64,000 nucleotides of DNA from Phocoena phocoena. Its lineage: Eukaryota; Chordata; Mammalia; Artiodactyla; Phocoenidae. The DNA lies in contig NW_027077448.1 in NCBI RefSeq assembly GCF_963924675.1, forward strand, positions 186,001 through 250,000. The letters run 5' to 3'. A model generated the notes under the pieces. It did not search any database. It was not told the origin of the DNA and saw only the letters and a list, made by a program, of their open reading frames with translations. Within the stretch, counting starts at the first letter, position 1. Each line of letters opens with the position of its first letter. Positions 1-9,560 of this stretch are shown here, in pieces. A program made the translations under genes and the position numbers.

Positions 1-3000
1 TTCCCAGCAGGCGGCCCAGAGTACAGAGGCTATGGGATCTAGGAATGAGTGAACTAACACCAGAGAGCTAACATCAGGAAACTGTGAGCAACCCAGTCGT
101 TGGAACCTCAGAGCAGAAGGCCCATATCGCCATGGGGATGGGAACATTTCACGAGTGTCCTGGCATCACTGGGCTCACATCAGAAAACCTGGGGAGCCCA
201 GCAGTTAGAGCCTGACGCCAGAGGGACCTCATCACCGAGGACAGGAGTCTCCAAAAGGATCCAACTGCCACCAGAGGGCCGACGTCACCAAGGCAATGGG
301 AGCAAGCCAGGCAGGAGTTACCTCAGAGCACAGGGCCCACCTCACAGAACGGTAAGGAACCCAGCCAGGATCAGACTCTCACCAGAGGGGCCACATCACC
401 AAGGGGCTGGGAAACAGGCACGAGTGTCCTCACACCATTGGGGCCACATCATCGAAAGGTGAGGGACCCAGCACACGTGGCCTCACACCAGAGGACACAC
501 ATCACAACGGGGCTGAGATTGAGGCAGGCAGGAGGAGCCTCAAAACAGAGGGCCCATAGAATAAAAAAGGTGAGGAATCCCGCAGTTGGAACCTCCCAGC
601 AGGCGCCCAGGAGCAGCAAGCCTATGGGATCTAGGCCGGAATGAACGCACATCAGAGGGCCCTCATCATGAAAGTGTGAGCACCCCAGCCGTTGGGACCT
701 CAGAGCAGAAGGCCCAAATTCCCATGGGGTTGGGAACCTGACAGGAGTGTACTCGCACCACAGGTCGCACATCTGCAAATTTTGGGAGCCCAGGAGTTAG
801 GGTCTGACGCAAGAGGGCCCTCATTACCGAGGGACGGAGACTCGCAGCAGACACCAACTCCCAACTGAGGGCCCACGTCACCAAGGTGATGTGTGCCAGC
901 CAGGCAGGAGTGACCTCACCGCAGAGGGCCTACCTCACAGAAGGGTGAGGAAACCAGCCAGGATAAGACTCTCACCAGAGGGCCCACATCACCAAGGGGA
1001 TCGGAACCAGGCAGGAGGGTCCTCACACCAGTGTGGCCACATTATAGAAAGGTGAGGAACCCAGAACATGTGGCCTAAAACAGGGGACCCACATCTCCAA
1101 GGGGCTAGGAGTGAGGCAAGCAGGAGTATCCTCACAAAACAGAGCCCACAGAATAAAAGTTGTGAGGAATCCAGCAGTTGGAACCGGCCAGTAGGCCGCC
1201 CAGAGCACAGAGTCTATGGGATCCAGGCCACAGCAAACTCACAGCAGAGGTCCCACATCATGAAACTGTGAGCAACCCAGCGGATGGGACCTCAGAGCAG
1301 AAGGCCCACATCCCTATGGGGATGGGAACCTGACAGGAGTGTCCTCGGCCCACTTCCACGAATCAGAAAATGTGGGAACCCAGCAGTTAAGACCTGAGGC
1401 AAGAGGACCCTCATCACCGAGGGGAGGAGGCTCCCAGCAGGCTCTAACTGCCACCATAAGGCCGATGTCACCAAGGCGGGGTGTGCCAACCAGGCAGGAG
1501 TGACCTCAGAGCAGAAAGCCCACCTCACAGAAGTGTGAGGAACCCAACAAGGATCAGACTGTCACCAGAGGGCCAACATCACCAAGGGAATGGGAACCAG
1601 GCAGGAGTGTCCTCACACCAGTGGGGCTACATCACCATAATTTGAGGGACCCAGCACACGTGGCCTCAAACCTGAGGACACACATCACCAAGGGGCCTGG
1701 AGTGAGGCAGGCCAGAGGATCCTCAAAACAGAGGGACCATAGAATAAAAAAGGTGAGGAATCCCACAGTTGGAACCTCTGGCAGGCAGCCAGGAGCAGCG
1801 AGGCTATGGGATCTAGGCAGGAGTGAACTCACACCAGAGGGCCCTCATCATGAAACTGTGAGCAACACAGCCGTTGGGACCTCAGAGCAGAAGGCTCACA
1901 TCCCCATGGGGATGGGAACCTGGCAGGAGTGTCCTTGCACCACTTAGCACGAATCAGAAAATGTGGGAACCCAGCAGTTAGGGCCTGAGGCCAGAGGGCC
2001 CTCATCACTGAGGGGAGGAGGCTCCCAGCAGGCTCCAACTGCCACCATATGGCCGACGTTGCCAAGGCGGGGTGTGCCAGCCAGGCAGGAGTGACCTCAG
2101 AGCAGAGGGCCCACCTCACAGAAGGGTGAGGAACCTAACCAGGATCAGACTCTCACCAGAGGGCCAACATCACCAAGGTGATGGGAACCAGGCAAGACTG
2201 TCCTAACAGCAGTGGGGCCAACATCACCAAGGGAATGGGAACCAGGCAAGAGTGTCCTCACACCAGTGTGGCCACATTATAGAAAGGTGAGGAACACAGC
2301 ACATGTGGCCTCAAACAAGGGGACACACATCACGAAGGGGCTGGGAGTGAGGCATGCAGGAGGAGACGCACAACCGAGGGCCCATAGAATAAAAAAGGTG
2401 AGGAATCGAGAAGTTGGAAACTCCAAGCTGGAGGCCCAGAGCACTGACACTATGGGATACAGGCCAGAGTGAACACACAGCAAAGGGCCCACATCATGAA
2501 ACTGTGAGCAACCCAGCAGTTGGGACCACAGAACAGAAGTCCCACATACCCATGGGGATGGGAACCTGGCAGGAGTGACTCGCACCACTGGGCACACATC
2601 AGAAAATGTGTGGAGCCCAGCACTTAGGGCCTGACACCAGAAGGCCCTCATCACTGAGGGGAGGAGGCCCCAGCACACTCCAACTGCCACCAGAGGGTCC
2701 ACGTCGCCAAGGCGACGTGCGCCAGCCAGGCAGGATTGACCTCACAGCAGAGGGCCCACATCATGAAAGTGTGAGCAACCCAGCCGTTAGGACCTCAGAA
2801 CAGAAGGCCCACACGCTCATGAGGATGGGAACCTGGCAGGAGTGCCCTCGTACCACTTAGCACGTATCAGAAAATGTGGGAACCCCGCCATTAGGGTCTG
2901 ACGCCAGAGGGCCTCATCACCGCGGGAAGGAGGCTCCCAGCAGGCTCCAACTGCAACCAGGGTGCCGAAGTCAACAAGGCGGGTTGTGCCAGCCAGGCAG

Positions 3001-3205
3001 GAGTGACCTCAGAGAAGAGGGCTCACCTCACGGATGTGTGAGGAACCCAACCAGGATCAGAGTCTCACCAGAGGGCCCACATCACCAAGGGGATGGGAAC
3101 CAGGCAGGAGTGTCCACACACCAGTGGGGCCACATCATCAAAAGATGAGGAACCCATCACATATGGCCTCAAACCTGAGGACATACATCACCATGTGGCT
3201 GGGAG
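1..3205. repeat. Minisatellite with an 11-subunit higher-order repeat (~590 bp)
   Basis: Seen directly: subunits of about 53-54 bp follow each other throughout. Most begin with a GGGCCCACATCACC-like phrase and end with a CACCAGA or GAGCAGA-like phrase. Eleven recognisably different subunit types recur in the same order, giving a higher-order period of about 590 bp. The phrase GTTGGGACCT and its variants occurs at about 99, 691, 1283, 1873, 2519 and 2786, so the spacings are 592, 592, 590, 646 and 267. The last two are whole-subunit gains and losses (12 and 5 subunits). The array runs off the left edge of the window. Both strands show open frames of 60-140 codons, which is expected for a GC-rich repeat poor in TAA/TAG and is not evidence of coding. 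I do not recognise the family. Confidence 0.9.
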
Positions 3206-4334
3206 TGAGGCAGGTATCTGGAGGGGCACATTTAACTCTAATTTCCCACCAGGAAGAGGAATTAACCAAAGGCTCAGAGTGCCGTGCTGGACCCTGATTA
3301 TGGCCTGAAGCAAACCTGCAGTTTTGTGGCCAGCTTACAAGGAAGCGAGTTAAGAAAGGAGCTCAGGGGCACTGTAATTCACAAACCTGCAGAGATAAAT
3401 GACAGCTATTGGCAAAAATATATCGAAGTAAGTCTGCAAAGAGGACTTGAAAACGAGGCAGAATTGCAGGAATCATATTTCAAGAGGTAGATTGGAATTG
3501 CATTTAAAGCATATGAAAAGTGGCAGATCTTTGACAGTGATGCACATGGACAAAAAGTGCGTATACATTTTTCCTGAATATATTCAGGAAAAAACGCATA
3601 TGAACATTTTGGCCAACCAAGCACTCCAGCAATGGAAATCCACACTACAATGAAGTCACATTTCCCATTCGTCAAAAAGGCCATCTGAATAAAGTGTAAA
3701 AACCAGAAACACAGGACAGGCCATGGAGAACAGGGAGCCGTGTTATGCTGATGGGCGGGATGTAAATTGCCAACAGACACTCTGGAGATGTTCATGGTGT
3801 ATCCTGAAACATCTAAAAAACAAAGCTACAGAGCCTAGGGCACTTCCACTTTTGGCCCTATAGCTTAGGAAAATTAAAATCAACAAGACACAGCCAACAC
3901 AAAATTTAGGGCTGCTGTGTTTACAAGAACCTCGAGTCCAGTACAAATTAAATATCCCAGAAAGAAAAAAATGGATAAAGAAGTTGTGCTACTTACGTAC
4001 AACGGAATATCACTCAGCAGTGAAATCAATGTCATCAGGCCTGTAGCAGCAAATTGAGTGGATTTACTTATGATGATTCTAAGAGAAATATATCACACAA
4101 AGAAAGATAATTATCATAAGATATCACTAATAGAGGGAGTGTAAACTTGGCTACACATAAACTGAATTACAAAACCGAACAGAGTCTCACATTTAGATAA
4201 AAACCTTATGCTTGCTTAAGGGGAAAGTTGAGTTGGGCTGCTGTATAAAAACAGATTGAAATTAGCACACATACCATTCCATAAGCCAAATACGTAATAA
4301 ACAAGACCTACTCTTTGCTCAACGAAATAGACTC
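3206..4334 (+). repeat. Orphan, truncated, diverged copy of the 1.75-kb macrosatellite monomer
   Basis: The sequence from GGTATCTGGAGGGGCACATT onward aligns, with many substitutions, to the array monomer phrase GGTGTCTGCACGGGCAAATG. It continues through the spacer (AGGAAGAGGAATTAACCAAA), the mariner-like palindrome (3545-3616) and the L1-derived part (the AATGAAATTA-less 3' region ending TTGCTCAACGAAATAGACTC near 4334). The left end abuts the minisatellite and the right end abuts a separate L1 fragment. It lacks the first part of the spacer and the last part of the L1 tail. It is older than the array units, being visibly more diverged from them than they are from each other. It carries no coding potential that I trust. 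Confidence 0.85.
3545..3616. mobile_element. Mariner-like palindromic MITE, decayed copy in the orphan monomer
   Basis: The centre CCTGAATATATTCAGG is intact. The outer arms are damaged: the left begins TGGACAAAAAG instead of TTGGCCAAAAAG, and the right carries ATGAACATTTTGGCCAA. It sits at the same place within L1-like sequence as in the array units, which shows that the insertion predates the amplification. Confidence 0.75.
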
Positions 4335-5035
4335 ATCCATGGTGTATCACCTCACACCTATTAGAATGGGCATCATCAGAAAATCTACAAACAACAAATG
4401 CTGGAAACGGTGTGGAGATAAGGAATCCTCTTCCACTATTGTTGGGAACGTAAATTGATACAGTCACTGTGGAGAACATTATGGAGTTTCTTATAAAACT
4501 AAGAATAGAATTACCATATGATACAGCAATCCCTCTACTGGGCATATACCCAGACAAAACCATAAATCAAAAAGAGACATTCACCACAATGTTCATTGCA
4601 TCACTATTTACACTATCCAGGAAATGGAAGCAACCTAAATGCCCACAGACAGACGAATGCATAAAGATGTGGTACATATATAAAATGGAATATTACTAAG
4701 CCATAAAAAGGAATGAAATTGGGACATTTGTAGAGACGTTGATGGATCTAGAGACTGTCATACAGAGTGAAGTAAGTCAGAAAGAGAAAAACAAATCTTG
4801 TATATTAATGCATATATGTGGAACCTAGAAAAATTGTACAGATGAACCGTTTTGCAAGGCAGAAATAGAGCAATACATGTATACAACAAACGTATGGACA
4901 ACAAGGGGGGAAAGCTGTTGGGGATGGTGGTGGGAGGAGTTGAGATATTGGGATTGGTATGTATACATTTATATGTATAAAGTAGATAACCAAAAACAAC
5001 CTGCTGTATAAAAATATAAAATTAAATTCAAAATA
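4335..5035 (+). mobile_element. L1 LINE fragment: end of ORF2 and 3' UTR
   Basis: The start matches the well-conserved L1 ORF2 end (TATCACCTCACACCTATTAG). It continues through the stretch encoding the C-terminal region (CATATGATACAGCAATCCC, then GGGCATATACCCAGA), the ATGTGGTACATATATA phrase and the GAAGTAAGTCAGAAAGAGAA phrase at the ORF2/3' UTR boundary. A 3' UTR with GGGGAAAG and GGGATTGG follows, then an A/T-rich tail near 5010-5060. The last part of the usual 3' UTR is missing. The ORF2 reading frame is interrupted, so this is a dead 5'-truncated copy. It is in the same orientation as the L1 part inside every satellite monomer but is a separate insertion. Confidence 0.9.
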
Positions 5036-6379
5036 AAAAAATAAAATTAAAAAAAGTAAAACAGAAAAATATTCTTCCCTTCACATACATGTATTTATAT
5101 GAATAAATTATTTCCATGCTTATATCTGTAAATACACAAAAGAGGAATAAAATCTACCTTGAACCAAAAACGAAAAAAAGATAAAAAAGAACAGAACCCA
5201 CCAGTTACACAGAGGAAAACCGTTTCAGGGCACTTGCTCCAATTGCAAACAATTCTGAAGTTGGTCAGTGGTGGGGAATCATCTCCCATTCAGCCAGCAT
5301 GCTCCTCGCAACAAGCATCCTCACTGCAAAGCTGGTGGACCGTGCCGAGGTATCTGTGAGTAAACGTGGGCTGAGCCCCAGGCCAGCTGCTGCTGAAATG
5401 TTCCCACCCTTCCAAGGCTAAACACCTGAATATGTACAAGGACTTGAAAACCTAGAGGAAGGGCCATGGAGCCACATGAGGGACAGCATGCCAGCCGACT
5501 TGGTGCCTGCAGGCCAGCCAGGATGGTCCTGGCCCTGGGTGCTCTTCTGGAAGCTCTCCATTTCCCTGCCTGAGATACCCCTGCTGTCCCGGCCCCCACT
5601 GCTTTCTTCCTTCCTCACCTGTGCCCAGGGAGAAATTCCAGCGGCAGGTGTGGGTGACACATCCTCTTCTTTAGCAGGTAGCATCTTGGCAACTGCTGCA
5701 GAAAGTCCAGCAGAGCCCCACTCACACTGGGACACCCACAAAGCCGTGGCCTCTCACTCCCTCCCACCAGCCCAGCCCCGAGACTGCTGACAGGGCAGAG
5801 AAAATGGCGTCAGGCACAGCTGCAGGGGCTCTTGCTGCCTGGAGCGGTGTTTATATTGATCTCAACCCAGGCACACCTGGGGAGGGCTGGCCGGCACGGT
5901 CAGGCTTCCCAAGCCAGCCAATAATCACCCCTCAGGGGCTCACAGTTGCTGAAAATGGAACTTGCTGAATTGGCCAGGTCCAAGGAACAGGTGTGGGCTC
6001 CTGAGAGTCAGGATAGACAAGGGGCTGCAGCTCTGGCTTGTTTTCTAATTATATTATCTGGCCCATGAGTGGGAGACAACTTCAAGAAAACCCTCTCCTA
6101 ATGAGAGGAACCCAGGAGTCAGGGAGAGGAGGGGTGGGTGGTGGTTGGAGACAGAGGCCTGGTGCCCCGGGTGCAGTGGAAGTCTCTGGAAGACCAGGTG
6201 GAGGAGGCCGCACAGAGTGATTCCCAGGGTCACAGACCTGTCAGAGCTGCTGTTTGTTAGTTCAAGTCCTGCTCTGAGGTGCTCTGTGTCAGATCTGAGC
6301 GACAGGTGAGCTGGGAGTGCTCTGCAATGAGGGCTATGTGCACGGTTCCTGTGTGCCCAGCCCTGCCAAGGTACCTGCA
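5036..6379. other. Gene-free, unclassified GC-richer stretch
   Basis: This begins with an A-rich segment (about 5036-5200) that may be the L1 tail and low-complexity sequence, followed by about 1.1 kb of GC-richer apparently single-copy DNA. Frames of about 90-186 codons exist on both strands (for example minus 6054-6614 and plus 5476-5790). They overlap one another, lack any domain I recognise and partly run through the minisatellite at 6380-6575. I do not call a gene. Confidence 0.5.
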
Positions 6380-6575
6380 AGGGTAGCTCTGTATCCTGGG
6401 AGGGGCCTGACCACGGGAGCCCCATGGACTGCAGAGGACCTGCCCAGGGAATCCCATATCCTGGGAGGGGCCTGAACACGAGAGCCCCGTGGGCTGGGGT
6501 GGGGGTAGGGTACCTGCCCAGGTGAGCTCCATATCCTGGGATTGGCCTGACCTCGAGAGCCCCATGGGCTGCTGG
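6380..6575. repeat. Small minisatellite, three copies of ~65-75 bp
   Basis: The phrase ATCCTGGGAGGGGCCTGA and variants starts at 6393, 6458 and 6533. Each copy is followed by a GAGCCCCATGG-like phrase and a CCTGCCCAGG-like phrase. Copy spacing is 65 and then 75 bp; the longer copy contains a G-rich insertion (GGGGTGGGGGTAGGG). It ends right where retroviral pol homology begins. Confidence 0.8.
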
Positions 6576-7620
6576 AGTCCTGGTAAAGGATGTCAGGACA
6601 GTCAGTGAAGCCACTGAGGATATACCTCCAGTAGTTCCTAAATCCTACACCCTGCTGGTCATTCTACCAACCACCAGGACTTGGTATTCTGTATTAGTCT
6701 TCACTGATGCCTTCTTTTGTATTCCATTAGTCCCAGAGTCACAAGAAATTTTGGCTTGTGAGTGACAGGACTCAACATACAACTAAAACAATACTTCCAG
6801 GCTGTCTTGCCCCAAGGGTTCAAAAATTCCCACACCATCTTTGGGGAAAGCTCAGCTAAAGACCTAAAAGTTCTACCTCTGGAAAAGGAAACACTCCTTC
6901 AATATTCAGACGACATTCTGATCGCCAGCCCTACTAAGGAGGCCTCAGAACTACCAAGCCAATAAAGGATAGAAGTTGTCCACGAAAAAGCTCAAGTATC
7001 ACAGACTACGGTGACCTGCCTGGGCTTCATTCTCACAGAAGGTCGGAGAAGCCCATCCCAGGAAAGGGAAGAAACAATTTACAGCCTTACCCCTTTCTGA
7101 AACTAGAAGACAGCTTAGGGGTTCCTGGGGAAGCCAGGGTTTCCTGCCTCTGGATCCCTAACTACAGTCTACTAGCTGGGCCTCTATATGAAACACTGAA
7201 AGGAAAAGATGATGATCCTTTTGAATAGAATCCAGAAGTGGCCTTTCAAGAATGGAAAGAGCAGTCAATTCAGACCCTTGCCCTGGAACTCCCTAATTTA
7301 GCTAAACCCTTTGACCTTTACATTCCTGGTGAAAGGTGAATCGCCATTGGAGTATTAGTGCAAAAACTGGGACCACTTGAAATGGAACAATGCAAGAATG
7401 CCATCCAGGTAGGATAAACTATGGTCACCAAGGGGCTTGGCCCACCGCCACATCTGGCCAAGATACTGGTGGTATCTGAAAACCTGGAAATCAGCAGCCC
7501 AAAAGGCCACCTCCCTTCTAAGGGAAACGGACCCCACGTGGTGATCCTAACCCCCAACCATGCCCTGAAGTTGCAGGGTTTGCTCCGTGGGCACACTGAC
7601 CTCGATTGAGGAGGCCCTCC
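6576..7620 (+). pseudogene. Endogenous retrovirus pol remnant (reverse transcriptase), class I / gammaretrovirus-like
   Basis: Translation in shifting frames shows reverse transcriptase landmarks in order. The fingers region starts near 6580. A catalytic-aspartate motif (T-D-A-F-F) has its Asp codon at 6706. The LPQGFKNS motif is at about 6806, and a Y-S-D-D motif at 6903-6914 stands where gammaretroviruses usually have Y-V-D-D. Thumb and connection-like sequence follows to about 7606. The copy is dead: there is an in-frame stop at 6763 and a frame change before the LPQG motif, a stop at 6963, and further stops downstream. The 5' part (5' LTR, gag, protease) is absent, and homology starts abruptly next to the small minisatellite. 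The class I assignment comes from motif wording and is moderately sure. The long minus-strand frame at 7318-7884 is its antisense shadow. Confidence 0.85.
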
Positions 7621-8355
7621 AACTCCAACCTCCAGAGAGATAACCGGGGGCAACAGGGCACCATGACGACCCGTGTGACCATCACTTGACCTGGAGTTTC
7701 TCTCATAAAACAACAAGAGTGTGTCCCAAAAGAGTAGACTACTGCTTGCAGTACTTACTGTACCCAGAGGGGAGCTAATAATCTTGGCGGGGGAACCGTA
7801 TATCATGCTGTCACCATAGAAAAGCCTACAGACACCCTGATGATGGTGGCCAATAAGACCGGCTGGACTCCTGTTTACTTCCAAAGGCTCTTGACTCAGT
7901 GACCATCATGATCCTTCATCACCACTGACCCTGGACTGTCTGGGAGCTGAGCGGGCAGGATCCTGACACCTGGTGCTGTTTTTACGTTAATTCAGGGGCC
8001 TAATGGAAGAAAGCGCAGACTGTTGGTCAGAGCATCTAGGCTGGCAGAAACGGTCAGTCAGAGCATCTAGGCTGGCAGAAACGGTCAGCCTAAGGTGGCC
8101 GAACAAATGTGGGGCGGAGTGAAACTGGACCTCACAGCGCCACTGCACATCTCCTTTCTGGACCCTTAAAGGTCATTAGAATCTATAACACTTCCAATAC
8201 TGGTGCTCAGGTGGACGAGCAGGGAGGCAGGAGGCCTGGGGACAATCAACGTCACCTGGAGGCTGCTGGGGAGAAGTTCTGACCCTCGCCCACGGGTATG
8301 AAGCCTCCTAACTCAGCAGTTACAGAAGAAGGGTCTGCACCCGCAGCACTCCAAG
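7621..8355 (+). pseudogene. Probable remainder of the same retrovirus, including a possible envelope TM remnant
   Basis: This lies between pol and the LTR in the same orientation. At 7965-8000 one frame reads D-T-W-C-C-F-Y-V-N-S-G-A before a stop. The C-C-F-Y-V-N piece resembles the conserved motif in the transmembrane envelope subunit of gammaretroviruses. The first cysteine expected a few residues upstream is not in the same frame. The rest is too decayed to assign, and the RNase H and integrase regions are not recognisable, so there is probably a large internal deletion. Confidence 0.45.
8026..8091. repeat. 31-bp tandem duplication
   Basis: GTCAGAGCATCTAGGCTGGC starts at 8026 and again at 8057, two full 31-bp copies with a partial third start (GTCAG). 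It is local to the retroviral remnant and absent elsewhere in the window. Confidence 0.9.
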
Positions 8356-8389
8356 AATGAGGAAAGGGACAAAAGGCAGAAGAGAAGTT
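8356..8389 (+). other. Purine-rich tract preceding the 3' LTR
   Basis: A run almost entirely of A and G (GAATGAGGAAAGGGAC and AGAAGAGAAG) ends directly before the LTR start TGTCCCAGG. Position and composition fit a retroviral polypurine tract, the primer site for plus-strand synthesis. Confidence 0.55.
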
Positions 8390-8850
8390 TGTCCCAGGCA
8401 AAGCCCCTTAAAAATGCCTGGGAGATAAAAATAGAATCTGGGCAATAAAATAAAGTCTAACCATTTTTATCCTTTGTGCTTTGTCTAATTTCAGGTGCTC
8501 CTAGTGTCCCGCATACAGAGGTTCCACACCCGGCACTTCAGACCAGATTTCCTAGAGCAGAATGGCTCGATGACACTTCAGCTCCTGGGGCCCAGTTCAG
8601 ACTCCGTGACATAGAGCCTGAGCTGCAGCCAACCAGGTCCTCGAGAGCTCAGCCCCCTCCCTCCCAGTGACTCTGACAGGATCTCTACACAGCAGCCCAG
8701 CCCACAGCCCACAGGGTAGCACCTCTCCATTCTCTGATCAAAATATAAAGTTTCCTTTGCTTTTGAACCAAACTCAGTCTCGATCTATTGGCTCCAATGA
8801 CACTGGGCAGGGGGACACTTGTTGGCGTCCACTCTGGAGGATCAGTAACA
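8390..8850 (+). mobile_element. 3' long terminal repeat of the class I endogenous retrovirus
   Basis: It begins TGTCCCAGGC after a purine tract and ends AGGATCAGTAACA, giving the TG...CA ends typical of LTRs, for a length of 461 bp. Two A/T-rich signals are visible: AATAAAATAAAG near 8444-8455 and AATATAAAG at 8742-8750. After the second comes TTTCCTTTGCTTTTGAACC, a phrase like the R-U5 region of many class I LTRs. Either A/T-rich site could be the TATA box or polyadenylation signal; I cannot decide. A matching 5' LTR is not in the window. The exact ends are by eye. Confidence 0.7.
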
Positions 8851-9169
8851 GAAATTGAGAACATTGTAACTTCAATGAACAGATGTGTGAGCCAAACTGT
8901 AATTAACATAGAACAGTGTATAAGGCTCGGGTAAAATAAGATGTTTCTAACACTTCCATTTGATATTTCCATCACTTTCTTATAAGCAAGTTCAGTGAAA
9001 AGGTTTGTCTTCTTTGTCAGGTCAATATTAGAGAAACAAAGTGATTTCTTTCCAAGGATGTACATCTAATAATCTTGGTTAAAGCTTCAATCTTGTTTTA
9101 AATGCTTTTGCATTGAAAATGATACCTCTCTTTCAGCTCCCCCATTTCTGAGAAGCATAAAATCTTATA
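8851..9169. other. Unclassified A/T-rich DNA, no gene seen
   Basis: Apparently single-copy sequence between the LTR and an L1 fragment. The minus-strand frame 8685-9065 runs across the LTR boundary and has no recognisable domain. Confidence 0.4.
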
Positions 9170-9350
9170 ATTTATTATTACCAAAGGGAAATGGTAGGAG
9201 GAGGGATAAATTAACAGTTTGGGATTAACACATACACACTGCTATGTATGAAATCATCAGCAAGGAACTACTGTATAGCACAGGGAACTACACTCAATAT
9301 TTTGCAATAACCTATAAGGGGAAATGATCTGAAAAAGAATAGATATTTTT
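9170..9350 (+). mobile_element. L1 3' UTR fragment
   Basis: GGGATAAATTAACAGTTTGG, ACTGTATAGCACAGGGAACT and ACTCAATATTTTGCAATAAC match the typical L1 3' UTR order. The fragment is short and lacks both ORF2 and the final tail. It lies immediately left of the oldest array-linked monomer. Confidence 0.85.
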
Positions 9351-9560
9351 ATTGACATCATCCATCAATGACAGTAAAAATGGAATCTAAGGGAAGACAG
9401 TGGTGAGTGCTTCTGACCCTGAAGACTTCAATCATCTAAAGTTTGGACTCTGCCTACTTCCCAAGGCCCTTAATGAACATATGTGTAGCCGTAGCTTAAA
9501 AAATTCCCCAGTTTGGGTTGCGGAGAGACACTGATATTTAAAATCCCCTGGTGTTCTCCT
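9351..9560. other. Unclassified DNA at the left edge of the satellite
   Basis: No gene and no clear alignment to the array monomer until about 9561, where GAATGGGACCCTTCCTACAC begins to match the monomer spacer. Confidence 0.4.

Noticed and set aside
1..3150. Long frames on both strands of the minisatellite (up to 141 codons)
   Set aside because: The repeat is GC-rich and poor in stop codons. Frames overlap on opposite strands and shift between blocks; there is no recognisable protein.
6054..6614. 186-codon minus-strand frame
   Set aside because: Runs through the small minisatellite and into the retroviral boundary; the repetitive translation reflects the repeat, and no domain is seen.
7318..7884. 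188-codon minus-strand frame
   Set aside because: Antisense shadow of the retroviral pol remnant.
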